Shown: positions 8,628 to 17,474, numbered from the stretch's first letter. The stretch: DNA of 64,000 nucleotides from Pseudomonas sp. CHM02 (GCF_000612585.1 NZ_JFCA01000026.1:1-64000), one strand, 5' to 3'. Notes: a model not told the origin generated them from the sequence alone. Translations and numbers: made by a program.

Positions 8628-9142
8628 TGTGGCTCGCCATACAGGGCGATGTAGCACTGGCGAATGCCCTGAGCCAGGTATTGGCGCACACGGGGCACCG
8701 ATACGCCGAGGCGCTGGGCGATTTCCGCGTGGCCCAGGCCGTCGAGGCGGTTGTAGAGAAAGGCCGCGCGGGCCTTGCTCGACAACTGGCCGAGCAGGCG
8801 GTCGATGGCCTTGAGGTCTTCGAGAATCAGTTGCTGTTCTTCCGGCGACGGGTGTTCGCTTTCCGGGATCAGCATCAGTTCGGTGAGGTAGGCCTGTTCC
8901 AGCGCGGCGCGACGGAAGTAATCGAACAGCAAGCCCTTGGCGATCGCTACCAGGAAGGCCCGGGGCTCGCGGGGTTCGCGCAACTCGTCACGGCCGAGCA
9001 GGCGCATGAAGGTGTCCTGGCTCAGGTCTTCGGCGCGGCTCGGGCAGGCTACATTGCGTCGAAGCCAGGCCAGCAGCCAGCCACGATGGTCGCGATACAA
9101 CGCGCCAACAAGCTCACTGTGTGGGTTCTGGATCGACGACAA
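8624..9142 (-). CDS. FecI-type ECF RNA polymerase sigma factor
   Basis: The 172-residue product has region 2 (LYRDHRGWLLAWLRRNV...AEDLSQDTFMRLL, 15-50) and region 4 with a helix-turn-helix (GLGHAEIAQRLGVSVPRVRQYL, 130-155), the compact layout of iron-starvation sigma factors. It should direct transcription of the receptor locus once FecR signals. No in-frame ATG is available after the upstream stop; the TTG at 9142 with GGTGA four bases upstream is the best start. A Fur-box-like sequence lies 32-51 bases upstream. Confidence 0.92.
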   Translation of the reverse strand: MSSIQNPHSELVGALYRDHRGWLLAWLRRNVACPSRAEDLSQDTFMRLLGRDELREPREPRAFLVAIAKGLLFDYFRRAALEQAYLTELMLIPESEHPSPEEQQLILEDLKAIDRLLGQLSSKARAAFLYNRLDGLGHAEIAQRLGVSVPRVRQYLAQGIRQCYIALYGEPQ

Positions 9143-9173
9143 GGCATCACCGAATAAACAAGAGGTTTAAACT

Positions 9174-9193
9174 AACGAGAATTATTCGCGATT
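9174..9193 (-). promoter_or_regulatory. Fur-box-like site before the sigma gene
   Basis: On the minus strand the region reads GCGAATAATTCTCGTT, close to the Fur consensus built from GATAAT repeats. Iron-repressed transcription of fecI-type genes by Fur is the known rule in pseudomonads. The match is partial. Confidence 0.5.
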
Positions 9194-9252
9194 GTGTCAG
9201 AGCCGTGGGGTGGGCGCAATTGGCGTCTGTCGGTTTGAAGGGGAATGCTTTT

Positions 9253-9384
9253 GTGGTGAGCGGGCTTGCCCCGCGCTGGGCTGCGTAGCGGCCCCAAAAC
9301 CTGGCACCACGATCTGCCTGGCAGAACGCGGTGTTTTTACTGGGGTGGCTGCGCGACCCAGCGCGGGGCAAGCCCGCTCACCAC
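9253..9384. repeat. REPIN: inverted pair of REP elements
   Basis: A 29-base arm at 9252-9280 (GTGGTGAGCGGGCTTGCC...) is repeated exactly in reverse complement at 9357-9385, with about 76 bases between. This is the REPIN layout known from P. fluorescens, mobilised in trans by RAYT transposases. No RAYT gene is in the window. Confidence 0.88.
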
Positions 9385-9398
9385 AAGGATCAGCGGCG

Positions 9399-10106
9399 TT
9401 ATAAAGAGGGCGCGTGTTTACGCCGTTTCCATTGGCTCAAACGCGCTTGCAACGCCTGTGGCGTGTCGATGTGCTGCTGTCGCGCACGGTTGAACAGGAT
9501 GAGCATCAGCTCTGCCGTGGCCAGGGCATCGGCACTGGCGTGATGGCGCTCGCCCACGTGCAGGTTGAAGTGGTTGATCCAGTCATCCAGCCCGGCTTCG
9601 CGGATGTGCGCTTCGGGGCACAGTAGCGGGGCGATGTCGGCCACATCCAGAAACGCGTGGGCCAGGCGATAACCCAGGCTGTCCTTGAGTGCCCGGCACA
9701 GCATGTGTTGATCGAACGGCGCATGGAAGGCCAGCAACGGGCTATCGCCGACGAACGCCATAAAGTCCAGCAGGGCTTCCACCGGGTCGCTGCCGGCGGC
9801 AATCGCACTGGGGCCGAGACCGTGGATCAAGACGCTGGGGCTGAGTTTTGTTTCGGCGCGTTGCAATGTGCGCTCGAACAGCTGGGAGAAGTCCACCGCG
9901 CCGTCCTCGATCACCACCGCGCCGATGGACAGCACCTGGTCACGATTGAGGTTGAGGCCGCTGGTTTCCAGGTCCACCACCACCCAGCGTTGGCTGCGCA
10001 ACGGTTGGTTGCCCAACGGCGAGGGCTTGCGCAGTTGTTCCAGGCGCTGTTGTTGACTGCTGTCGAGCCCCGGTTTTTTCGTACGCAGCCAGCCGAACAA
10101 ACTCAC
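9399..10106 (-). CDS. DnaQ-family 3'-5' exonuclease
   Basis: The 235-residue protein carries the three exonuclease motifs of the DEDDh class: ExoI VVVDLETSG (near 43), ExoII HAPFDQHML (near 128) and ExoIII HHASADALATAEL (near 190). It should trim single-stranded DNA or RNA with two metal ions. It lacks a polymerase partner domain and so is not the replicative epsilon subunit in full form. Its start overlaps the stop of the cNMP/CBS protein gene (ATGA), and the pair is conserved in pseudomonads, in my memory near the acetate permease genes. That suggests a signalling link, not established. Confidence 0.9.
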   Translation of the reverse strand: MSLFGWLRTKKPGLDSSQQQRLEQLRKPSPLGNQPLRSQRWVVVDLETSGLNLNRDQVLSIGAVVIEDGAVDFSQLFERTLQRAETKLSPSVLIHGLGPSAIAAGSDPVEALLDFMAFVGDSPLLAFHAPFDQHMLCRALKDSLGYRLAHAFLDVADIAPLLCPEAHIREAGLDDWINHFNLHVGERHHASADALATAELMLILFNRARQQHIDTPQALQARLSQWKRRKHAPSL

Positions 10107-12037
10107 AGCTGATACCGCAACGTCAGGCTGCTTTGCAGGCGTTGGGCCTGGCGCAGGGATTCACGCAGGATGCGCCGATCCAGGTGGTTGAGGCTTTCAG
10201 GATCGACGCGGTTCGAGTACGGCTGGTTCTCACGGGTCTGCAACTGGTGCTGCTGCATGCGGGTTTGCTGGATAAAGTGGTAAGCCTCTTCGTAGGCCGC
10301 GCCGTCCAGGGGCTCGATCACTTCCTTGACCACCAGTTGACGCAGGCGCTCCAGGGTATTGTTGGCGTGGATGCCATTGGCCAGGGCCAGCAGGCGCGCG
10401 CCGTCGACAAAGGGGGTTAGACCCTGCACCTTGAGGTCGAGGGTGGCTTTCTCGCCACCTTTGCGCGTCAGCACAAACTCGCGGAAACGTCCTACGGGTG
10501 GCCGCTGGCGCAGCGCGTTTTCGGCGAGCATGCGTTGGAACAAGCGGTTGTCGGCAACCTGATCGAGAATGCCCTGGCGCAATTGCTCGCAACCGCGCTC
10601 ATCGCCCCATACCACGCGCAGGTCGAAATAAATGCTGGAGCCCAACAGGTTTTCTGGCGTCGCCTCGCGGATAAACGCCGCGAAACGCCGTGCCCATTCG
10701 GCCCGCGACAAGCACAACTCCGGGTTGCCGGCCATGATGTTGCCCTTGCACAGGCTGAACCCGCACAGCGCCAGACTCTGGTTGATCTGCTGCGCGATGG
10801 GCAGCAACCGGCCGCGAATCTCGGCCGCTTCGGCGGCGTCCCTGGCGTCGAACAGGATGCCGTTGTCCTGGTCGGTGTACAGCGTCTGCTCGCGGCGGCC
10901 TTCGCTGCCAAAGCACAACCAACTGAAGGGCACGCCAGGGTCGCCTTTCTCGGCGAGGGTCAGTTCAATCACCCGGCATACGGTGTGATCGTTGAGCAGC
11001 GTAATGATGTGGGTAATCTGGGTGGACGACGCGCCATGGGCCAGCATGCGTTCGACCAACTGGCCGATCTCGCCGCGCATCGCCACCAGGTTGTCCACCC
11101 GCGGTGCATTGCGGATGGTGCGCGCCAGGTGAACCAGGTCCACCCGTTGCAGGGAAAACAGATCGCGCTCGGACACCACGCCGCACAGGCGTTGGTCCTT
11201 GACCAGGCACACATGGGCGATATGCCGTTCGGTCATGGCGATCGCAGCATCGAAGGCGCTGTGGTCCGGGGTCAGGAAGAAGGGTGCCTGGGTCATATGA
11301 GCGTCGATGGCCTGGCTGAAGTCGCTGGTGCCATCGGCCACCACTTGGCGCAAGTCGCGCAGGGTGAAGATCCCCAGGGGGGCCTTGTGCTCATCGACGA
11401 TCACAATGCTGCCCACCTGTTGCTCATGCATCAGTGTCACCGCTTCGCGCAGCGGTGTGGTTGGGCTGCACGTCACCGGGTGGCGCATGGCCAACTCCCC
11501 GAGGCGAGTGTTCAGGGAGTATTGAGTGCCGAGGGTTTCCACCGCTTTTTGCTGCACTTGCTGGTTGACCTGGTCCAACAGGCTGCTGACGCCGCGCAAG
11601 GCAAAGTCGCGAAACGGGCTGGAAAGTGCGAACAGCTTGATGAACGCCGGTTTATTCAATTGCAGGCAGAAGGTGTCTTCGGCGGCCTTGTGTTCGGTAC
11701 GGGTCGCCCGCTCACCGAGGAGCGCGGCCAAGGGGAAGCATTCGCCGGTGGTGATTTCGAAGGTAGTTTCGGCGGCTTCTTGATTCAGCCCGGGGCGCTC
11801 TCCGACGACTCGGCCCTGCTTGACGATATAAAAGTGTTCAACCGGCCCGCCCGAGGGTTTGAGGATGCTGTCGCCGGGGCCATAAAAGCGTAATTGGCAC
11901 TGTTCTACCAAAAACGCCAGGTGGGCGTTTTCCATTTGGTTGAACGGCGGGAAACGCTGCAGGAACTGCAGGGTGCCGTGGATATTCTGCAACACAGCAG
12001 TTTTTCCCGCCTGTGCGAAGGCATCAGCTTTACTCAT
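10103..12037 (-). CDS. Cyclic-nucleotide-binding / CBS / DUF294 nucleotidyltransferase-like protein
   Basis: The 644-residue cytosolic protein has an N-terminal cNMP-binding fold (about 25-150) and a pair of CBS domains (about 170-290; HPVTCSPTTPLREAVTLM and MTQAPFFLTPDHSAFDAAI). The DUF294 nucleotidyltransferase-like domain follows, with GSEGRREQTLYTDQDN holding the Gly-Ser and two Asp residues, and then the DUF294 C-terminal domain. The family resembles the GlnD uridylyltransferase core, so regulation by nucleotide transfer is likely; the target is unknown. It is transcribed first in a two-gene unit with the exonuclease. Confidence 0.9.
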   Translation of the reverse strand: MSKADAFAQAGKTAVLQNIHGTLQFLQRFPPFNQMENAHLAFLVEQCQLRFYGPGDSILKPSGGPVEHFYIVKQGRVVGERPGLNQEAAETTFEITTGECFPLAALLGERATRTEHKAAEDTFCLQLNKPAFIKLFALSSPFRDFALRGVSSLLDQVNQQVQQKAVETLGTQYSLNTRLGELAMRHPVTCSPTTPLREAVTLMHEQQVGSIVIVDEHKAPLGIFTLRDLRQVVADGTSDFSQAIDAHMTQAPFFLTPDHSAFDAAIAMTERHIAHVCLVKDQRLCGVVSERDLFSLQRVDLVHLARTIRNAPRVDNLVAMRGEIGQLVERMLAHGASSTQITHIITLLNDHTVCRVIELTLAEKGDPGVPFSWLCFGSEGRREQTLYTDQDNGILFDARDAAEAAEIRGRLLPIAQQINQSLALCGFSLCKGNIMAGNPELCLSRAEWARRFAAFIREATPENLLGSSIYFDLRVVWGDERGCEQLRQGILDQVADNRLFQRMLAENALRQRPPVGRFREFVLTRKGGEKATLDLKVQGLTPFVDGARLLALANGIHANNTLERLRQLVVKEVIEPLDGAAYEEAYHFIQQTRMQQHQLQTRENQPYSNRVDPESLNHLDRRILRESLRQAQRLQSSLTLRYQL

Positions 12038-12282
12038 AACAGTGACCGCGTTTTTTTGTCGTTATCGTCCTTCATGGTCGACTCCCGCGTGGCGGGTGCC
12101 CATTGGACGTAAGTCTAGGTCGATACAAACGGCACACACCTAGGGAAAAACCTTACATGACTATCGTCCAAACCCCGTGGAACGCCCACTAGGCAAACTT
12201 TCCGACGAAGTGCACATTGTTCGCCCTTCCGCAGATGTCTGACGAGTGTGCTGGGAGATTGATTAGAACTGCTGAGAACCGT

Positions 12283-12729
12283 ATGTCCGACCACGATATT
12301 TTGAGTGATGCCGAGCGCGAGGCGCTGAGCGCCGTGATGCTGGAGCCTGATTTACCGCCACAACGTGTGTTGATTGTTGACGACGACAAGGACGCACGTG
12401 AACTGCTGGCGGAAATCCTGGGGTTGGACGGTATTCGCTGCATGACCGCCGACAGCGGTGAGGCGGCGTGGGACTTGTTGAAGTCCAGCAGCTCCATCGG
12501 TTTGCTGATCACTGATCTGCGCATGGCGCCCAGCAATGGCCTGGAACTGATTCGCCAGGTGCGCGAGTCCACGCGTGCGGCGCTGCCGATCATCATCATG
12601 TCGGGGGACGCGGAAGCGCCGGACGTGATTGATGCGATGCATTTGAGTGTGGTGGATTTTTTGCTGAAGCCAATTGATAGCGTGAAATTGGCGAAGATGG
12701 TGAAGCGGGAGTTGGGGATGGCGCAGTAA
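12283..12729 (+). CDS. Stand-alone response regulator receiver protein
   Basis: The 148-residue protein is a single receiver domain: the acidic pair in RVLIVDDDKDARELL (about 28-42), the phospho-acceptor Asp in LLITDLRMAP (about 78), and the Thr/Ser and Lys positions (IIIMSGD, DFLLKPID). There is no output domain, so it probably acts by binding a partner. The start at 12283 is chosen because the receiver family rarely has the longer, Cys-containing leader upstream. No histidine kinase is adjacent. It is transcribed divergently from the DUF294 gene. Confidence 0.88.
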   Translation: MSDHDILSDAEREALSAVMLEPDLPPQRVLIVDDDKDARELLAEILGLDGIRCMTADSGEAAWDLLKSSSSIGLLITDLRMAPSNGLELIRQVRESTRAALPIIIMSGDAEAPDVIDAMHLSVVDFLLKPIDSVKLAKMVKRELGMAQ

Positions 12730-12769
12730 CTACCGTCTGTCTTTTTCATATTCGAACTGTCAATTCTCA

Positions 12770-12845
12770 CAGTAGGCAAGCGAGCGGTTCTAAAGCCTAC
12801 TGCTCTGGAGGGTTCTGGTCTTCGGCCAGGGCCACATACACTCCA
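12770..12845 (+). promoter_or_regulatory. Folded leader upstream of the orphan gene
   Basis: Three stems can form. CAGTAGGC (12770-12777) pairs perfectly with GCCTACTG (12795-12802). TGGAG (12806-12810) pairs with CTCCA (12841-12845), and this encloses CTGGTC/GGCCAG (12815-12820 with 12824-12829, loop TTC). The last stem ends three bases before the GGAG ribosome binding site of the next gene, so folding could control its translation. Confidence 0.5.
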
Positions 12846-12857
12846 TGGGAGCTGGTT

Positions 12858-13286
12858 ATGTCTATTCAAAAGTCTAAGGATCAAGCAAATAACGGTCACG
12901 CAAGTATTCTAATTCTCAGGGATGGAGAGGCTCGCTTTTTAAACTCTTCTAATATCGGAGCAAGCTTGAGGCATTTCTCGGTCATCCTGCCGGGCGCTGG
13001 ATCGTTGACAGGTGAGTATGGGAGCACGTTGATTCCGCGGGAGGCACCGTACGAGTTCAGCTTTCCACGAGATCCAGATGAGCATCGAGGAAACATTGAT
13101 TATAGAGATGAAGATGGTGTTTATTTCATAATGCCCCAGTCTGGAAAGTTTGTTGTTATTTCCAAAGATGCGGGCTCCCCGGATACATATACAAATTATA
13201 TTACCTACATCAATTTGAAATTTGAGCGTGAGGGGCAAGAAGTAACGATTAATGGCACAGGTGAAGCCACTTTCATTTTTAAGTGA
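12858..13286 (+). CDS. Hypothetical protein, AT-rich orphan
   Basis: I do not recognise this 142-residue protein. It has no Cys, no signal peptide and no membrane segment. Its pattern of alternating hydrophobic residues (YFIMPQSGKFVVIS, YITYINLKFEREGQEVTIN) suggests a beta-sandwich. GGGAG before the ATG at 12858 supports the start. The coding sequence is visibly richer in A and T and uses codons (AAT, ATA, TTT) rare in its neighbours, which suggests transfer from another source. It stands alone, ends at a strong shared terminator, and has a folded leader. Confidence 0.75.
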   Translation: MSIQKSKDQANNGHASILILRDGEARFLNSSNIGASLRHFSVILPGAGSLTGEYGSTLIPREAPYEFSFPRDPDEHRGNIDYRDEDGVYFIMPQSGKFVVISKDAGSPDTYTNYITYINLKFEREGQEVTINGTGEATFIFK

Positions 13287-13306
13287 TAGCCCTCCTGGCA
13301 AGAATA

Positions 13307-13333
13307 AAGCCCGGTCTCTCGACCGGGCTTTTT
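13307..13333. terminator. Bidirectional intrinsic terminator
   Basis: AAGCCCGGTC-TCTC-GACCGGGCTT is a perfect ten-base stem followed by T on the plus strand and preceded by A, so it can stop both the orphan gene and glcB, which converge here. Confidence 0.9.
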
Positions 13334-13336
13334 CAT

Positions 13337-15514
13337 TTACAAGCCGTTTTTAGCCTTGAACTCCCGACGCCGACGATGCAACACCGGCTCGGTATAGCCA
13401 TTCGGCTGCTTCGTCCCTTCAATCACCAACTCCACCGCTGCCTGGAAGGCGATGTTGCTGTCGAAATCCGGTGCCAGTGGGCGGTACAGCTTGTCGCCGG
13501 CGTTCTGACGGTCCACCACCGGCGCCATGCGCTTGAGGCTTTCCATCACCTGATCCTGAGTGACAACGCCGTGGCGCAGCCAGTTGGCGATGTGCTGGCT
13601 GGAGATACGCAGGGTGGCGCGGTCTTCCATCAGGCCCACATCGTTGATGTCCGGCACTTTCGAACAGCCGACGCCCTGGTCGATCCAACGGACCACATAA
13701 CCCAGGATGCCCTGAGCGTTGTTGTCCAGTTCGTTGCGGACCTCTTCGTCGGACCAATCGGTGTTGCTGGCCAGAGGAATAGTCAGGATGTCGTCCACCG
13801 ACGCACGCTCACGCTTGGCAAGCTCGGCCTGGCGGGCGAATACATCAACCTTGTGGTAGTGCAACGCGTGCAGCGCAGCCGCCGTCGGCGACGGCACCCA
13901 AGCGGTGTTGGCGCCGGCCAGTGGGTGGGCAATCTTCTGTTCGAGCATCGCCGCCATCAGGTCGGGCATGGCCCACATGCCTTTACCGATCTGCGCGCGA
14001 CCTTGCAGGCCAGTGCTCAAACCGATATCGACGTTCCAGTTTTCGTAGGCGCCGATCCATTTTTCTGCCTTCATCGCCGCCTTGCGCACCATCGCGCCGG
14101 CTTCCATGGAGGTGTGGATCTCGTCGCCGGTACGGTCAAGGAAGCCGGTGTTGATAAACACCACGCGCTCGCTGGCTGCCTTGATACAGGCCTTGAGGTT
14201 GACCGTGGTACGGCGTTCCTCGTCCATGATCCCGACTTTCAGCGTGTTGCGCGGCAGGTTGAGCACGTCTTCGATGCGGCCGAACAGCTCGTTGGTGAAC
14301 GCGGCTTCTTCCGGGCCGTGCATCTTCGGCTTAACGATGTACACCGAACCGGTGCGGCTGTTCTTGCGGCTGTTGTTGCCGTTGAGGCTGTGGGTCGCGG
14401 CGAGGCTGGTGACCAGGCCGTCGAGGATGCCTTCCGGCACTTCGTTGCCGTCTTTGTCGAGGATCGCGTCGATGGTCATCAAGTGGCCAACGTTGCGCAC
14501 GAACAGCAGCGAACGACCGTGCAGCGTCACGTCCTGGCCATTCACGCCGGTGTAGACGCGGTCGGCGTTCATGGTGCGGGTGAAGGTCTTGCCGCCCTTG
14601 GCCACTTCTTCGGCCAGGTCGCCCTTCATCAGGCCGAGCCAGTTGCGGTAGATCACCACTTTGTCATCGGCATCGACGGCGGCGACGGAGTCTTCGCAGT
14701 CCATGATGGTAGTCAGCGCGGCTTCCACCAGCACGTCTTTGACGCCGGCAGCGTCGGTCTGGCCGACCGGGGTGCTGGCGTCGATCTGGATTTCGAAGTG
14801 CAGGCCATTATGTTTCAGCAGGATCGCAATCGGCTCAGCCGCAGGGCCCTGGAAACCGATCAACTGTGCGTCGTCGCGCAGGCCGCTGTTGCTGCCGCCC
14901 TTGAGGCTGACGATCAGCGTGCCGTCGACAATCTTGTAGCCGGTCGAATCGACATGGCTGCCGGCGCTGAGCGGTGCGGCCTCATCGAGGAAGGCGCGGG
15001 CGAAGGCGATGACCTTGTCGCCACGCACTTTGTTGTAGCCCTGGCCCTTTTCGGCACCGTCGGCTTCGCTGATGGCGTCGGTGCCATACAGCGCGTCATA
15101 CAGCGAGCCCCAGCGCGCATTCGAGGCGTTGAGGGCGAAACGGGCGTTCATCACCGGCACGACCAGCTGAGGGCCGGCCATGCGGGCGATTTCGTCATCG
15201 ACGTTTTGGGTCGTGGCCTGGAAGTCTGCGGCTTCTGGCAGCAGGTATCCGATGTCTTGCAGGAAGGCCTTGTAGGCCACCGGGTCGTGCGCCTGGCCGG
15301 CATGAGTCTGGTGCCAGGTATCGATCCGCGCTTGGAAATCGTCGCGTTTGGCGAGTAGGGCTTTGTTCTTCGGTGCCAGGTCGTGGATGACCTTGTCGGC
15401 ACCGGCCCAGAACTGGTCGGCAGTGATGCCGGTACCGGGAATGGCTTCGTTGTTCACGAAGTCGAACAGGACTTTGGCGACCTGCAGGCCACCGACTTGA
15501 ACGTGTTCAGTCAT
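13337..15514 (-). CDS. glcB: Malate synthase G
   Basis: The 725-residue enzyme condenses glyoxylate with acetyl-CoA to give malate, the second step of the glyoxylate shunt, in the cytosol. Length is exactly that of the G isoform. Recognisable parts are the TIM-barrel strands TIMDCEDSVAAVDADDKV and KPKMHGPEEAAFTNELF, the metal/glyoxylate site around GIMDEERRTTVNLKACI, and the C-terminal cap with NNAQGILGYVVRWIDQGVGCSKVPD. The start at 15514 (MTEHVQVGGLQVAK) fits the family. It is monocistronic; an inverted repeat upstream may be an operator. Confidence 0.96.
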   Translation of the reverse strand: MTEHVQVGGLQVAKVLFDFVNNEAIPGTGITADQFWAGADKVIHDLAPKNKALLAKRDDFQARIDTWHQTHAGQAHDPVAYKAFLQDIGYLLPEAADFQATTQNVDDEIARMAGPQLVVPVMNARFALNASNARWGSLYDALYGTDAISEADGAEKGQGYNKVRGDKVIAFARAFLDEAAPLSAGSHVDSTGYKIVDGTLIVSLKGGSNSGLRDDAQLIGFQGPAAEPIAILLKHNGLHFEIQIDASTPVGQTDAAGVKDVLVEAALTTIMDCEDSVAAVDADDKVVIYRNWLGLMKGDLAEEVAKGGKTFTRTMNADRVYTGVNGQDVTLHGRSLLFVRNVGHLMTIDAILDKDGNEVPEGILDGLVTSLAATHSLNGNNSRKNSRTGSVYIVKPKMHGPEEAAFTNELFGRIEDVLNLPRNTLKVGIMDEERRTTVNLKACIKAASERVVFINTGFLDRTGDEIHTSMEAGAMVRKAAMKAEKWIGAYENWNVDIGLSTGLQGRAQIGKGMWAMPDLMAAMLEQKIAHPLAGANTAWVPSPTAAALHALHYHKVDVFARQAELAKRERASVDDILTIPLASNTDWSDEEVRNELDNNAQGILGYVVRWIDQGVGCSKVPDINDVGLMEDRATLRISSQHIANWLRHGVVTQDQVMESLKRMAPVVDRQNAGDKLYRPLAPDFDSNIAFQAAVELVIEGTKQPNGYTEPVLHRRRREFKAKNGL

Positions 15515-15561
15515 TGCTTGCCTCACTCTGCGGAGCTTATGCGCTTTTTCAGATTTTCATT

Positions 15562-15589
15562 ATGTAGTGCACGGTTGGGCATACTACAT
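15562..15589. promoter_or_regulatory. Inverted repeat upstream of glcB
   Basis: ATGTAGT at 15562-15568 and ACTACAT at 15583-15589 form a perfect seven-base dyad, 21 bases between arm starts, about two helical turns. It lies 48 bases upstream of the glcB ATG. This spacing suits a dimeric repressor or activator on one face of DNA. The protein that binds is unknown. Confidence 0.45.
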
Positions 15590-15781
15590 GATGACTTGCG
15601 GTTGTGAAAATTAGACTAAATACGTCGTTTAGCGACCCACTTTGGTCGTACGGTCACAGCGGAGAACCGGATGTTCTCAAAAAACTATTAGATTGTTCCA
15701 GATAAATATAAAAATGGTACACGATTTGTTATCGAGGGCCTTCGGGTCCACCTTGTAGATTGAATTCCAGAGGGCGTTGCC

Positions 15782-16294
15782 ATGGACCATCTTGTACTCA
15801 CAATTATTGCCGCCGACAAACCCGGCCTGGTTGAACGCATTGCGCAGAATATTGCCGCCCACGGTGGCAACTGGCTGGAAAGCCGCATGGCCCATATGGC
15901 CGGGCAGTTCGCCGGGATCCTGCGGGTCAGTGTGCCAGCGGAGAACCGTCAGGCACTGGTGGGGGCGCTGGAGGATTTATCCACACATGGTATTCGCGTG
16001 CTGGTGGGCGAGGGCAGCACCGGCCAGGCGTTGGTGTCCAAATCGATCGTGATGACGCTGGTGGGCAATGACCGCTCGGGCATCGTGCGTGAAATCACCG
16101 CGCTGTTGAGCAAGCAGGGCGTGAACCTGGGAAGCCTGAGCACGGATGTGCGCCCGGCCCCCATGAGCGGTGACCCGCTGTTTACCGCCGAGGCGCTGTT
16201 GCAAGTGCCGGCGACGTTGTCCCTGGATGACTTGCAGCAATCCCTGGAGACACTGGCGGACGACTTGATGGTGGAGCTGCACAACGAGGAGTGA
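15782..16294 (+). CDS. gcvR: Glycine cleavage system transcriptional repressor (ACT-domain protein)
   Basis: The 170-residue protein has two ACT domains: VLTIIAADKPGLVERIAQNI (about 4-80) and VMTLVGNDRSGIVREITALL (about 92-160). This is the GcvR layout. In enterobacteria GcvR binds glycine and blocks the activator GcvA. Here no gcvA or gcv genes are adjacent, so the regulated partner is inferred. It is transcribed away from glcB. Confidence 0.85.
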   Translation: MDHLVLTIIAADKPGLVERIAQNIAAHGGNWLESRMAHMAGQFAGILRVSVPAENRQALVGALEDLSTHGIRVLVGEGSTGQALVSKSIVMTLVGNDRSGIVREITALLSKQGVNLGSLSTDVRPAPMSGDPLFTAEALLQVPATLSLDDLQQSLETLADDLMVELHNEE

Positions 16295-16454
16295 TCCGCC
16301 CACAAGGTTATGCATGGAAATCTTGCATGGGCCTGTGGATAACCTGTAGAGACCCGGCGCCAGGCCAGGCCGGCCGGGGTTCTTCGCCAGTTGAGCAAAA
16401 AACGAGCAGTTTCAAGGGCTTGTGCACAAATGGCGGGGATCAGGTTGTGGATAA
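15977..16454. other. Cluster of three perfect DnaA-box sequences
   Basis: TTATCCACA occurs at 15977-15985 (plus), 16334-16342 (minus) and 16446-16454 (minus), the last two in the gcvR-rarD spacer. Chance predicts about one copy of this 9-mer per 130 kb counting both strands. Other single copies in the window lie inside genes. Confidence 0.45.
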
Positions 16455-16517
16455 CCTTGGGGTGGATGTCTGCAAGCCATGCGGGCTGTGGCTTGCAGGC
16501 GGTTGTACGTTATTTGA

Positions 16518-17402
16518 TCAGCTTTTCCGTACGCTCAACCAGATATCCACGCTGTACACCACCAGGCCCGCCCAGATGAAGGCAAAGGCGGTCAGCGTGC
16601 TCGGCGCCAGGTGTTCGCCGAACAGCAGCACGGCCTCCAGCAGCACCAATGTCGGCGCCACATACTGTAAAAAGCCCAGGGCGGTGTAGGGCAAGTGCCG
16701 TGCGGCGGCGTTGAAACATACCAGCGGGATCAGCGTCACCGGGCCTGCGGCCACCAGCCACCACGCTTCGGATGTACTCCAGAATGCCATCTGTGCACTG
16801 TGGGCCGATGGGTTGAACAGCAACCACGCCACGGCAATCGGTACCAGCATCCAGGTTTCCACTACCAGTCCGGGCAGCGCTTTCACGGGGGCCTGCTTGC
16901 GGATCAGCCCATAGAAACCAAAGGTCAATGCCAGCACCAGCGACACCCACGGCAAGCTGCCCACCTGCCAGACCTGTTGCGCCACGCCCACCGCGGCCAG
17001 CCCGACGGCGACCCATTGCAGGCGACGCAGGCGTTCACCCAGGATCAGCATGCCCAGCACCACATTCACCAGTGGGTTGATGTAATAGCCCAGGCTGGCC
17101 TCCAGCATGCGCCCGCTGTTCACCGACCACACGTAGGTCAGCCAGTTACCTGCGATCAATGAACCGCTGAGTGCCAGGATCGCCAGGCGCTTGGGGTTGT
17201 CACGCAATTCGCGGAACCAGCCGGGATGCTTCCATACCATCAGCAACAACCCGCCGAACAGCGCCGACCACAGCACACGGTGCACGATGATCTCGGCGGC
17301 CGGTACGCTGGCGATGGCTTTGAAGTAGAGCGGGAAGAGACCCCAGATGACATAGGCACTCAGGCCCAGGATGTACCCCTTGCGGGGGTTGGCGGCTTGC
17401 AT
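16518..17402 (-). CDS. rarD: EamA-family transporter RarD
   Basis: The 294-residue inner-membrane protein has ten hydrophobic helices in two EamA repeats. It begins with GYILGLSAYVIWGLFPLYFKA, typical of RarD (chloramphenicol-sensitivity protein). Its natural substrate is not known. It stands alone, convergent with gcvR across a 220-base spacer. The C-terminal residues SVDIWLSVRKS are cytosolic. Confidence 0.88.
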   Translation of the reverse strand: MQAANPRKGYILGLSAYVIWGLFPLYFKAIASVPAAEIIVHRVLWSALFGGLLLMVWKHPGWFRELRDNPKRLAILALSGSLIAGNWLTYVWSVNSGRMLEASLGYYINPLVNVVLGMLILGERLRRLQWVAVGLAAVGVAQQVWQVGSLPWVSLVLALTFGFYGLIRKQAPVKALPGLVVETWMLVPIAVAWLLFNPSAHSAQMAFWSTSEAWWLVAAGPVTLIPLVCFNAAARHLPYTALGFLQYVAPTLVLLEAVLLFGEHLAPSTLTAFAFIWAGLVVYSVDIWLSVRKS

Positions 17403-17474
17403 TGCAGAATCCTTGCTTAGGCAGCTAACAAAGCGCGATTGTAAGGATATTTCTCAGGCAATGGGATCTGCTTT

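Noticed and set aside
13283..15358. Long open frame on the plus strand opposite glcB
   Set aside because: It is a shadow frame of a GC-rich gene: it has the typical His/Val/Gly-rich composition, no ribosome site and no recognisable domain, while glcB is certain.
15677..15895. Small open frames reading leftwards into the gcvR start
   Set aside because: They overlap the clear ACT-domain gene and the glcB-gcvR promoter region and lack a ribosome site.
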